The notes beneath the pieces were generated by a model that searched no databases, was not told the DNA's origin, and worked only from the letters and a program-made list of their open reading frames with translations. This document shows positions 35,484 through 42,921 of a DNA stretch of 64,000 nt, piece after piece (within the stretch, counting starts at the first letter, position 1; the number at the start of each line of letters is the position of its first letter). A program made the translations under genes and the position numbers. This DNA comes from Roseomonas elaeocarpi (lineage in GTDB: Bacteria; Pseudomonadota; Alphaproteobacteria; Acetobacterales; Acetobacteraceae): NCBI RefSeq assembly GCF_042433915.1, contig NZ_JBHLUN010000005.1:62001-126000 (forward strand), in the 5' to 3' direction.

Positions 35484-37091
35484 ATGGTTGTTGCCCGCAG
35501 GCTCCGCATCGCGGTGGCGCAGTTCGATCCGCACCTGGGCGCCATCGAGGCGAACACCGACAGGCTCCTGACCCTGCATGCCGAGGCCACGGCGGCTGGG
35601 GCGGATCTGCTGCTGACACCGGCGCTGTCGGTCACGGGCTTTCCGCCCGAGCCGCTGCTGTGCCGGCCCGATCTGCTACGGCGGCGCGAGGCCGCGCTGG
35701 AGCGGCTCGCCGCCGCCACCGCGGGCGGGCGCCCGGGGATCGTGGCGGGCGCCCCCTGGCGCGACGCGCCGGCCGGGTCGGCGCGGTCCGCGGGAAGCCC
35801 TGTTCGGGGGGATGCTCCCGGCGGAACCGGCCGCGATCGTGACGGATCGGGCTCGCTCGTCGGGTCAGTCTTCGATGCCGCCTTCCTGCTGGATGGCGGG
35901 GAGGTCCGGGGGCGACGGCTGCGCCACGAATTCCCGCCCGCCGCCCTGACCGACGAGCGCCGCTTTCTCGTCGCCGGCCCCGCCCCGGGGCCGTTGAGCT
36001 TCCGGGGCATCCGGCTCGGCCTGATGGTGGGTGCCGACGCAGCTTCGGTGGCCGTGGCGGAAACCCTGGCTGAGAGCGGGGCGGAGATCCTGCTGGGGAT
36101 GGAAGCACGCCCCTTCCTCGGCCGCGCCGCGACCGAGCGGCGGATCGACGAGGCGGTGCCGCCGGTGGTGGAAAGCGGGTTGCCGATGCTCGTGGCGGCC
36201 GGGGTGGGCGGGCAAGACGGGCTGGTTTTCGCCGGCGGCTCCTTCGCGCTGGACGCGGACCGGGCGCTGCGCTGGCGCCTGCCGCTGCTGCGCGAGGCGC
36301 TGGGGATCACCGACTGGGTGGAGGAGGGTTCGGGCTGGCGCGTCCTGCCGCATCCGCTGCCGTCCCTGCCGGCTGAGGAAGCGCTGTGGTGGGAGGCGAC
36401 GGGAACCGCGCTTCTCGGCCACCTCCGCAAGAACGGCTTCCGCGGCGTGCTGCTGCCGCTCTCGGATCGGCCGGCCGACCTGCTGCTGCTGCTCCGTGCG
36501 GTCGAGGCGCTCGGGGCGGAGGCGGTGGCGGCGCTGCGCTTCGCCCCGCCCGCGGCGCCGGAGAACCGGGGCGAGGCGATGGCGCGGGGGCTAGGCATCG
36601 CGGTGCGGCGGCGCCATGCCGGGTTGCCGGGCCTCGATCCCGCGGCGCTGGAGGCGCTCGTGCTGGAGGGCGAAGCCGGGGCGGAAGGGCGGCTCCTGCT
36701 TACCGGGCGCAGCAAGACCGACCTGGCGCTGGGCACCGGGCCGGCGGCGGGCGGCTTCGACCTGCTGGCGGACCTGCTCGACGCGGATCTGCGGGCGCTG
36801 GTCCGCTGGCGCGACCCCGAGGGGACGCTGGTGCCGGAGACGAGCCTCGCCACGCTGGTGCCGGATGCAACCGACCGGCGGCTGCGGGCGATGATCGAGG
36901 GCGGGGCAGGGGTGGACGCGCCGGCGCGGGACGGGCATGAGGCGGCGGAAGTGCAACGGCTCTGGCGCGCGCTGGACCGGGGCGCCTACAAGCGCCGCAC
37001 GGCGCCGCCGGGGCTGAAACTCGGTCCGCATGCTTTCGGGCACGACTGGCGTTCCCCCATCACCAACGGATCCACGACCGCTTTCCCATGA
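35484..37091 (+). CDS. degenerate NAD(+) synthetase-like protein, predicted inactive
   Basis: Full-length relative (535 residues) of the E. coli/alphaproteobacterial glutamine-dependent NAD synthetase that has lost both active sites. Glutaminase half: the Glu of the usual PELxxTGxPPEDLL reads TPALSVTGFPPEPLL (E to A47), the triad Lys of KHHLPNY reads RHEFPPA (R147), and the Cys of the usual MICED reads MVGAD (G183). Synthetase half: LSGGIDSA reads LSDRPADL (326-333). Conserved surroundings persist: HLRKNGFRGV, TGRSKTDLALG, AAGGF, and the end RGAYKRRTAPPGLKL...FGHD...SPITNG. A low-complexity insert occupies about 94-128. The frame is intact and the stop overlaps the next start (ATGA), so it is kept under selection. 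It may bind a nucleotide, NAD precursor or tRNA-synthetase partner; unknown. Confidence 0.9.
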   Translation: MVVARRLRIAVAQFDPHLGAIEANTDRLLTLHAEATAAGADLLLTPALSVTGFPPEPLLCRPDLLRRREAALERLAAATAGGRPGIVAGAPWRDAPAGSARSAGSPVRGDAPGGTGRDRDGSGSLVGSVFDAAFLLDGGEVRGRRLRHEFPPAALTDERRFLVAGPAPGPLSFRGIRLGLMVGADAASVAVAETLAESGAEILLGMEARPFLGRAATERRIDEAVPPVVESGLPMLVAAGVGGQDGLVFAGGSFALDADRALRWRLPLLREALGITDWVEEGSGWRVLPHPLPSLPAEEALWWEATGTALLGHLRKNGFRGVLLPLSDRPADLLLLLRAVEALGAEAVAALRFAPPAAPENRGEAMARGLGIAVRRRHAGLPGLDPAALEALVLEGEAGAEGRLLLTGRSKTDLALGTGPAAGGFDLLADLLDADLRALVRWRDPEGTLVPETSLATLVPDATDRRLRAMIEGGAGVDAPARDGHEAAEVQRLWRALDRGAYKRRTAPPGLKLGPHAFGHDWRSPITNGSTTAFP

Positions 37092-37468
37092 GCGACCTTT
37101 TCTCCCCCGAGGGCGGCTACGCCGTCCGCATCCGCGACCTGTCGGGCGGCAACGGCGCCGAACCGGTCGAGACCGTGCGCGGCTTCGAAAGCCTGACCCA
37201 CGCCAACGCCTTCGCGCGCCGCTACGTGCGGGATTCGGTGGAACGCTGCCGCTCCCCCGGCATGTCGGCCGACGACGTTCTGGCCGCCTGGTTCGCCTTC
37301 GGCGAGGATGCGGATGTGCTGGGCGCCGGCGGCGAGGGCTGGACCAGCGGCGCCGAGGTGCGGTCCTTCAGTGAGCGTCGCCCCACGGATGCCGAGGAGC
37401 GCAACTGGCGCGCCCTCGACCCGCGCCGCATCAACGCCGAGGATGACGAGGAGGACGGCGAGGCATGA
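37088..37468 (+). CDS. conserved hypothetical protein between NadE-like gene and gltX
   Basis: Small cytosolic protein of 126 residues overlapping both neighbours by four bases (ATGA at each side). The centre (ETVRGFESLTHANAFARRYV ... RCRSPGMSADDVLAAWFAFG) looks like one small alpha/beta domain; the C-terminus is acidic (NAEDDEEDGEA). No signal, membrane helix or motif that I recognise. The tight coupling suggests it works with, or is co-expressed for balance with, the NadE-like protein or GltX. Confidence 0.8.
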   Translation: MSDLFSPEGGYAVRIRDLSGGNGAEPVETVRGFESLTHANAFARRYVRDSVERCRSPGMSADDVLAAWFAFGEDADVLGAGGEGWTSGAEVRSFSERRPTDAEERNWRALDPRRINAEDDEEDGEA

Positions 37469-38793
37469 AGGTCCGCTTCGCACCCAGCCCCACGGGCTAC
37501 ATCCACGTCGGCAATGCCCGCGCCGCGCTCGCCAACTGGCTGGTGGCGCGCAAGGCGGGCGGCCGCTTCGTGCTGCGCCTCGACGACACCGACACCGCGC
37601 GTTCCAAGCCGGAATACGCCCGCGCCATCGAGGAGGACCTGCGCTGGCTGGGCCTCGACTGGGACCAGTCCTTCCGGCAGTCCGACCGCACCGCGAACTA
37701 CGCCGCGGCCGCCGAGAAGCTGAAGGCCCAGGGGCGGCTCTATCCTTGCCTCGAGAGCGAGGAGGAGCTGGAGTTCAAGCGCGAGCAGCGCCGCCGGCAG
37801 AACAAGCCGCCGGTCTATGACCGCGCCGCGCTGAAGATGACGGCGGAGCAGCTGGCCAAGGCGGAAGCGAACGGAAAGCAGCCCTACTGGCGCTTCAAGC
37901 TGTCCAACGGCGAGGTCAGCTGGAAGGATGGCGTGCTGGGCGACCGGCGGGTGAAGCTGCCCGCCATCTCCGACCCCGTGCTGGTGCGCGCCGACGGGAC
38001 CTTCCTTTACACCTTCACCTCGGTGGTGGACGACATCGAGACCGGGGTGACCGACATCATCCGGGGCGAGGACCACGTCACCAACACCGGCATCCAGCTC
38101 GACATCATGGCGGCGCTGGGCTTGCGGCGGGAGATGCGCTTCGCCCACCTGCCGCTGCTGGTGGATGCCGAAGGCTCGCCGCTGAGCAAGCGGCTCAACA
38201 GCGTGTCGCTGCGCCAGTTCCGGCGCGACGGGATCGAGCCGGCGGCGCTGGCGGGCTACCTCGCCACCCTGGGCACCTCCACCGACCCGGTGCCGGCCAT
38301 GCCGGCCGATCTGGTCCAGGTGTGGGACATGGGGCGCGTGTCGCGCTCCGCCGCGCGCTTCGACCCGCGCCAGATGATGGCGCTGAACCGCAAGTACCTG
38401 CACGGGCTGGACTTCGCCGCGGTGCGCGAGCGCCTGCCTTCGGGTGCCACGGAGCGCTTCTGGCTGGCGGTGCGCGGCAACCTCGATACCCTGGCCGAGG
38501 CGCAGGATTGGCTGGATATCGCCGAAGGCGATGTTGTACCACCGGTTCAGGCGGAGGAGGCGGCGTTCCTGCGAGACGCCATTGCCACCCTGCCGGAGGA
38601 GCCCTGGGGCGATGACACCTGGTCGCGATGGACGGCGGCGCTGGCGGAGCGGACGGGGCGCAAGGGCCGCGTGCTGTTCTGGCCGCTGCGCCGGGCGCTG
38701 ACCGGCGAGGAACACGGGCCCGACCTCAAGGCCCTTCTGCCGCTGATCGGGCGCGAGCGCGCCCTGACGCGGCTCACCGCCTCTGCGGGTTGA
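37465..38793 (+). CDS. gltX: glutamyl-tRNA synthetase
   Basis: Charges tRNA-Glu in the cytosol. Class I enzyme of 442 residues. The opening is VRFAPSPTGYIHVGNARAAL, in which HVGN is the HIGH motif. RLDDTDTARSKPEYARAIEE follows, then the IIRGEDHVTNTGIQ binding segment. The KMSKS counterpart is LSKRLNS (about residue 240). The C-terminal alpha-helical domain is shorter than in E. coli GltX. Alphaproteobacteria often carry two GltX copies with different tRNA ranges; whether this is GltX1 or GltX2 is not clear. Third gene of the coupled operon. Confidence 0.95.
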   Translation: MKVRFAPSPTGYIHVGNARAALANWLVARKAGGRFVLRLDDTDTARSKPEYARAIEEDLRWLGLDWDQSFRQSDRTANYAAAAEKLKAQGRLYPCLESEEELEFKREQRRRQNKPPVYDRAALKMTAEQLAKAEANGKQPYWRFKLSNGEVSWKDGVLGDRRVKLPAISDPVLVRADGTFLYTFTSVVDDIETGVTDIIRGEDHVTNTGIQLDIMAALGLRREMRFAHLPLLVDAEGSPLSKRLNSVSLRQFRRDGIEPAALAGYLATLGTSTDPVPAMPADLVQVWDMGRVSRSAARFDPRQMMALNRKYLHGLDFAAVRERLPSGATERFWLAVRGNLDTLAEAQDWLDIAEGDVVPPVQAEEAAFLRDAIATLPEEPWGDDTWSRWTAALAERTGRKGRVLFWPLRRALTGEEHGPDLKALLPLIGRERALTRLTASAG

Positions 38794-38805
38794 GTTTCGA
38801 GAACG

Positions 38806-40245
38806 ATGCAGATCCAGCTTCACGACAGCGCCCGCCGGCGCAAGGTCGAGTTCACGCCGATCGACCCGGACAACGTGCGCGTCTACGTTTGCGGCCCCAC
38901 GGTCTATGACCTGGCGCACCTGGGCAACGCGCGTCCGGTGGTGGTGTTCGACGTGCTGACCCGCTACCTGCGCCGCGTGTTTCCGCGCGTGACCTACGCC
39001 CGCAACATCACGGACGTGGACGACAAGATCAACGCGCGCTCCCGCGAAACGGGAGAGCCGATCTCGGCGATCACCGCGCGCACGGCCGCGGATTTCCACG
39101 CCGACATGGCGGCGCTGAACTGCCTGCCGCCCGACCACGAGCCGCGCGCCACCGAGACGATCCCGGAGATGATCGCGATCATCGAGCGGCTGATCGCCAA
39201 CGACTACGCCTACGTGGCGGAAGGGCACGTGCTCTTCGCCGTGTCCGCTTTCGCCGAGTACGGCAGGCTGTCGGGCCGCGATCCGGAGGAGATGCTGGCC
39301 GGCGCCCGCGTCGAGGTCGCGCCCTACAAGCGCAACCCGGGCGACTTCGTGCTGTGGAAGCCCTCCGACAGCGAGACGCCGGGCTGGGACAGTCCCTGGG
39401 GCCGTGGGCGGCCGGGCTGGCACATCGAGTGCTCCGCCATGTCGTGGAAGTTCCTGGGCGAGGAGTTCGACATCCACGGCGGCGGGCAGGACCTGCTGTT
39501 CCCGCACCACGAGAACGAGCTGGCGCAGAGCTGCTGCGCCTTTCCCGGCAGCCATTTCGCGCATTTCTGGATGCACAACGGCATGCTGCGCGTGAACGGC
39601 GAGAAGATGTCGAAGTCGCTCGGCAACTTCCTGACCGTGCGCGACATCCTCGCGCACGGTGCCTGGGCGGGCGAGGCCTTCCGGCTGGTGCTGCTGCGCA
39701 CGCATTACCGCTCCGAGATTGACCACTCGCAGGAACGGCTGGAAGAGGCGCGGGCCGAGCTCGACGACTTCTACGCGCTGTTGGCGCGGGTGCCGGCGGG
39801 GGCGCCGCTCGACGACCTGGACGAGGTGAAGTCGCTGGCCGACTGGGCGCTGGAGCCGCTGGCCGACGACCTGAACACGCCGCTGGCGCTGGCCCGGCTG
39901 CGCGACCTGCGCACGCTGGCCAATATCGGTGCCGTCGGCGGTTCCGCCACCGTGGTGCTGGGGCGGATGGGGCGCGCTGAGGCGCCTTCCGCCGCCGTGG
40001 CCGCGGCGGCGCTGCGCGAGGCCGCGGGCGTGCTCGGGCTGCTCTCCGCCGATCCGGTGGCCTGGCGCCATGGCGGCGACGGCGGCGTGGACGACACGGC
40101 CGAGATCGAGGCCGCCATCGCCGCGCGCCTTGCCGCCCGCAAGGCGCGCAACTGGGCCGAGGCCGACCGCATCCGCGACGAGCTGACGATGCGCGGCGTG
40201 GTGCTGGAGGATGGCGCCGGCGGCACGACCTGGCGCCGGTCCTGA
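38806..40245 (+). CDS. cysS: cysteinyl-tRNA synthetase
   Basis: Class I aminoacyl-tRNA synthetase of 479 residues. Zinc ligands are visible in VCGPTVYD (about C25), HIECSAMS (about C207) and FPHHENELAQS (about H232). The HIGH-like motif is AHLGNARPVV and KMSKS is EKMSKSLGN (about 268). The C-terminal DALR-type helical domain has the usual Ala-rich region and a final anticodon-binding part RKARNWAEADRIRDELTMRG. It follows gltX after 12 bases, so is the last gene of the operon starting with the NadE-like gene. Confidence 0.96.
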   Translation: MQIQLHDSARRRKVEFTPIDPDNVRVYVCGPTVYDLAHLGNARPVVVFDVLTRYLRRVFPRVTYARNITDVDDKINARSRETGEPISAITARTAADFHADMAALNCLPPDHEPRATETIPEMIAIIERLIANDYAYVAEGHVLFAVSAFAEYGRLSGRDPEEMLAGARVEVAPYKRNPGDFVLWKPSDSETPGWDSPWGRGRPGWHIECSAMSWKFLGEEFDIHGGGQDLLFPHHENELAQSCCAFPGSHFAHFWMHNGMLRVNGEKMSKSLGNFLTVRDILAHGAWAGEAFRLVLLRTHYRSEIDHSQERLEEARAELDDFYALLARVPAGAPLDDLDEVKSLADWALEPLADDLNTPLALARLRDLRTLANIGAVGGSATVVLGRMGRAEAPSAAVAAAALREAAGVLGLLSADPVAWRHGGDGGVDDTAEIEAAIAARLAARKARNWAEADRIRDELTMRGVVLEDGAGGTTWRRS

Positions 40246-40368
40246 GGCGTCAGCCGGCGCGGTGCGTCGGGTAGCGGACCGGGCGGTTTCGGGGACAACT
40301 CCCCGCCGCTGCGGCGTTTACGTCGGCAGGGCAGCCGGTGCTGCCCGACCGACCGACCGGAGACGCCG

Positions 40369-41367
40369 ATGCCCCTCGATCGCAGACACCTTCTCGGAAC
40401 GGCGCTGGGTTCCGGCCTGTTCTACAGCACCGCCTCGGCGCAGGGATCGTCCCCATCCTCGCTGCAGCCGCGGATCGAGGATGAGCGGCTGCGCGCCCTG
40501 CTGCGGCCCGACGCGCGCCTGCTGGTGCTGGCCGAGGGTCTGAAATGGGCGGAAGGGCCGGTCTGGGTTCCCGGGCAGGGCCTCGTGTTCAGCGACGTTC
40601 GGGCCGACGCCGAGATGCTCTGGCAGCCCTCCGGGGTGCGGGTGCGGCGATCGCCCGCGGCGCACAGCAACGGCCATGCCCTGACGCCCGATGGCCGGGT
40701 CGTGTTGGCCGAGCACGGCACGCGCTGCATCAGCCGCACCGAGGCCGACGGCAGCAACCGCGCCGTGCTGGTGGAGCGCTACGAGGGCAAGCGGCTGAAC
40801 TCGCCCAACGACCTGACGGTGAAGCGCGACGGCACGATCTGGTTCACCGACCCGGTCTATGGCCTGACCCAGGTGGAAGAAAGCTATGGCAACGCGCTCG
40901 AGCTCGCGCATAGCTACGTGTACCGCTTCGACCCGGTGACCGAGGCGCTGGAGGTCGTGAGTGGCGATTTCATCCAGCCCAACGGCATCGCCTTCTCGCC
41001 GGACGAGAGCGTGCTCTACGTGTCCGAGAGTGCCGGCGGCGACGGGCCGGGGCCGCTCGGCGTCTTCGCCCATACGGTCGGTTCGGACGGCAAGCTGCGG
41101 GACCGCCGCTTCCTGTTCAAGGCCGAGCACGGGATGGTGGACGGGTTCCGCGTGGACCGTGACGGCAATCTCTGGTGCTCCTCCGGCGTCGGGATCGAGG
41201 TGCGGGCGCCTGACGGCAAGCGGCTGGGCCTCATCCCCGTGGGCGAGGGCAAGCAAGGGCTGGTCGGCAATCTCGCCTTCGGCGGCGAGGATGGGTCGCG
41301 CCTGTTCATCTGCGCGAGCACGCGGCTGCTGGCGCTGGACACCGCGACCCGCGGCGCGGCGGGCTGA
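40369..41367 (+). CDS. SMP-30/gluconolactonase family exported protein
   Basis: Protein of 332 residues with a Tat-like N-terminus (DRRHLLGTALGSGLFYSTASA). The rest is a six-bladed beta-propeller of the SMP-30/gluconolactonase family. Metal-site elements appear in LKWAEGPVWVP (Glu), NSPNDLTVKRDGTIWFTDPV (Asn, Asp), PNGIAFSPDE and MVDGFRVDRDGNLW (Asp). The family hydrolyses sugar lactones or related esters. Periplasmic location fits oxidation of sugars by membrane dehydrogenases common in acetic-acid-type bacteria, which is inference. It stands alone after cysS. Confidence 0.88.
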   Translation: MPLDRRHLLGTALGSGLFYSTASAQGSSPSSLQPRIEDERLRALLRPDARLLVLAEGLKWAEGPVWVPGQGLVFSDVRADAEMLWQPSGVRVRRSPAAHSNGHALTPDGRVVLAEHGTRCISRTEADGSNRAVLVERYEGKRLNSPNDLTVKRDGTIWFTDPVYGLTQVEESYGNALELAHSYVYRFDPVTEALEVVSGDFIQPNGIAFSPDESVLYVSESAGGDGPGPLGVFAHTVGSDGKLRDRRFLFKAEHGMVDGFRVDRDGNLWCSSGVGIEVRAPDGKRLGLIPVGEGKQGLVGNLAFGGEDGSRLFICASTRLLALDTATRGAAG

Positions 41368-41463
41368 ACCTGCGCCTCGCGCTGGGTTGAGCGCCGTTCC
41401 GCGCGCCGGCGGACAGGGGCTGCGGGAAGCCTCTTGCCTTCCCTGCGCGGGAAGGATGCCACA

Positions 41464-41485
41464 TCCCGGAAGCTTGGTTCCGGGA
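41464..41485 (+). promoter_or_regulatory. hairpin overlapping Shine-Dalgarno of DUF305 gene
   Basis: Eight-base stem TCCCGGAA / TTCCGGGA with loop GCTTGG. The 3' arm takes in the start of GGGAGAG (41482-41488), the Shine-Dalgarno seven bases before ATG 41496. A smaller hairpin CTTCCC-TGCGC-GGGAAG lies just upstream (41438-41454). Together they could gate translation. Confidence 0.45.
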
Positions 41486-41495
41486 GAGATGCGCC

Positions 41496-41864
41496 ATGAA
41501 ACCCTCGACGCTGATGCTGGGCGGCCTGCTGCTGGCTGCGCCGGCGCTGGCGCAGCACGCCGACCACGGCACGATGGAGCCGATGGGAAGCGCGCCCGCG
41601 CCGGCCGGCGAGGCCCCGAGCACCCGCGCCTATCGCGAGGCGGCGGCCGAGATGCACGGGATGATGGAGATGCCCTATACCGGCGACCCGGATAAGGACT
41701 TCATCGCTGGCATGATCCCGCACCACCGCGCGGCGGTGAAGATGGCGCGGGTCGCCCTGCAATACGGCAAGGACCCGGAGGTCCGGCGCCTGGCGCAGGA
41801 GGTCATCGCCGCCCAGGAACGCGAAATCGCGGAGATGGAGCGTATTCGCCAGCGCCTGCCCTGA
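41496..41864 (+). CDS. DUF305 family exported protein
   Basis: Exported protein of 122 residues with a signal peptide (MKPSTLMLGGLLLAAPALAQ). His/Met-rich start HADHGTMEPMG, then the DUF305 helix-bundle signature DPDKDFIAGMIPHHRAAVKM (about residues 64-83) and a second helix with AQEVIAAQEREIAEMERI. DUF305 proteins such as CopM bind copper or silver through His and Met residues in the periplasm. No copper exporter gene is adjacent. A hairpin overlaps its ribosome-binding site. Confidence 0.9.
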   Translation: MKPSTLMLGGLLLAAPALAQHADHGTMEPMGSAPAPAGEAPSTRAYREAAAEMHGMMEMPYTGDPDKDFIAGMIPHHRAAVKMARVALQYGKDPEVRRLAQEVIAAQEREIAEMERIRQRLP

Positions 41865-41969
41865 TCCCTCGATCTCCTCTTGCTTCGTGGGCGGCGCGGA
41901 CGCATGGACGCGCGCCAACCGTCACCGCCGCCGGATGACGGGGGCGACTGCGTGAACGAGGTACGAGAG

Positions 41970-42818
41970 ATGACGGGACGAGACGGCGGCGCCGATCTGC
42001 AACCCTTGCCGGGCGAAACGCCGATCGTGGTGCTGGTGCGGCCGCAGCTGGCCGAGAACATCGGCGCCGTGGCGCGGGCCATGGCCAATGGCGGGCTGTT
42101 CCACCTCCGCCTCGTGGCGCCGCGCGACGGCTGGCCGCAGGAGCGCGCCTGGATCGCCTCCTCCGGCGCCGCGCGCATCCTCGACGCCGCCACGATCCAC
42201 CCGACCGTGGCGGATGCGGTGGCCGACTGCCAGCGCGTCTTCGCGACCTGCCCGCGGCCGCGGCACATCGTGGTGCCGCTGCGCACCGCCCGCGCCGCCG
42301 CCGAGGACCTCCATGAGATCAACGGCCGTGGCCTGCGGGCCGCCGTGCTGTTCGGGCCGGAGCGCGCGGGCCTCGACAACGAGGATATGGCCCATGCCGA
42401 CACGCTGGTGCGCTATCCGCTGAACCCGGCGCACATGTCGCTGAACCTGGGCCAGGCGGTCATGGTGCTGGCTTACGAGTGGTGGACGGCGCGCGAGGAA
42501 ACGCCGCCGCGCTCACTGATGACCAACGAGACGCACGTCGCCACGAAGCGGGAGCTGGAGATTTTTCTTGATCGCCTGACCGGGGAGCTCGACGCGGCGG
42601 GCTTCCTGGACAACCACCAGAAGCGGCCGGTGATGGTGCGCAATCTCCGCCACTGGTTTCAGCGCGGCGAGGTGACGGAGCAGGAGCTGCGCACCCTGCA
42701 CGGCGTGGTGACGGAGCTGTCGCGCGGCCGGATGCGCCGGGGGCGGCCCGATCCGGAGGAAGCCGGGGAGGTGCCGTCCGGCGCGGCGGGCGACGAGGCT
42801 TCCGCCCGGGCCGAGTAG
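41970..42818 (+). CDS. TrmJ-type tRNA 2'-O-methyltransferase (SPOUT family)
   Basis: SAM-dependent RNA methyltransferase. From ATG 41970 (ACGAGG eight bases upstream) it has 282 residues; TTG 41880 or ATG 41904 would extend it by poorly conserved sequence. The opening VLVRPQLAENIGAVARAMAN matches the TrmJ/TrmH knot fold. The SAM-binding knot is AAVLFGPERAGLDNEDMAHA followed by YPLNPAHMSLNLGQAVMVLA (conserved Asn-Leu). TrmJ modifies position 32 of tRNA. The C-terminal extension (from about 190) is helical and basic then acidic. It is convergent with ggt. Confidence 0.88.
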   Translation: MTGRDGGADLQPLPGETPIVVLVRPQLAENIGAVARAMANGGLFHLRLVAPRDGWPQERAWIASSGAARILDAATIHPTVADAVADCQRVFATCPRPRHIVVPLRTARAAAEDLHEINGRGLRAAVLFGPERAGLDNEDMAHADTLVRYPLNPAHMSLNLGQAVMVLAYEWWTAREETPPRSLMTNETHVATKRELEIFLDRLTGELDAAGFLDNHQKRPVMVRNLRHWFQRGEVTEQELRTLHGVVTELSRGRMRRGRPDPEEAGEVPSGAAGDEASARAE

Positions 42819-42871
42819 TTCCGCCGGCGGAAAGCCATTGCGTCGGGCGGCCCTTTACCGCCGGCGCCGGC

Positions 42872-42905
42872 CCGGGTGGGACGGGCGCAGTCCCCTTCCA
42901 CCCGG
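42872..42905. terminator. hairpin between convergent genes
   Basis: Eight-base stem CCGGGTGG (42872-42879) / CCACCCGG (42898-42905) with an 18-base loop, in the gap between the trmJ-like and gamma-glutamyltransferase stops. No U-tract; could serve both directions with Rho. Confidence 0.35.
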
Positions 42906-42921
42906 CCCCCGGGATCGCGGC

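Noticed and set aside
37222..40071. Minus-strand open frame of 949 codons opposite gltX and cysS
   Set aside because: Same effect; it runs through two well-recognised synthetase genes on the other strand.
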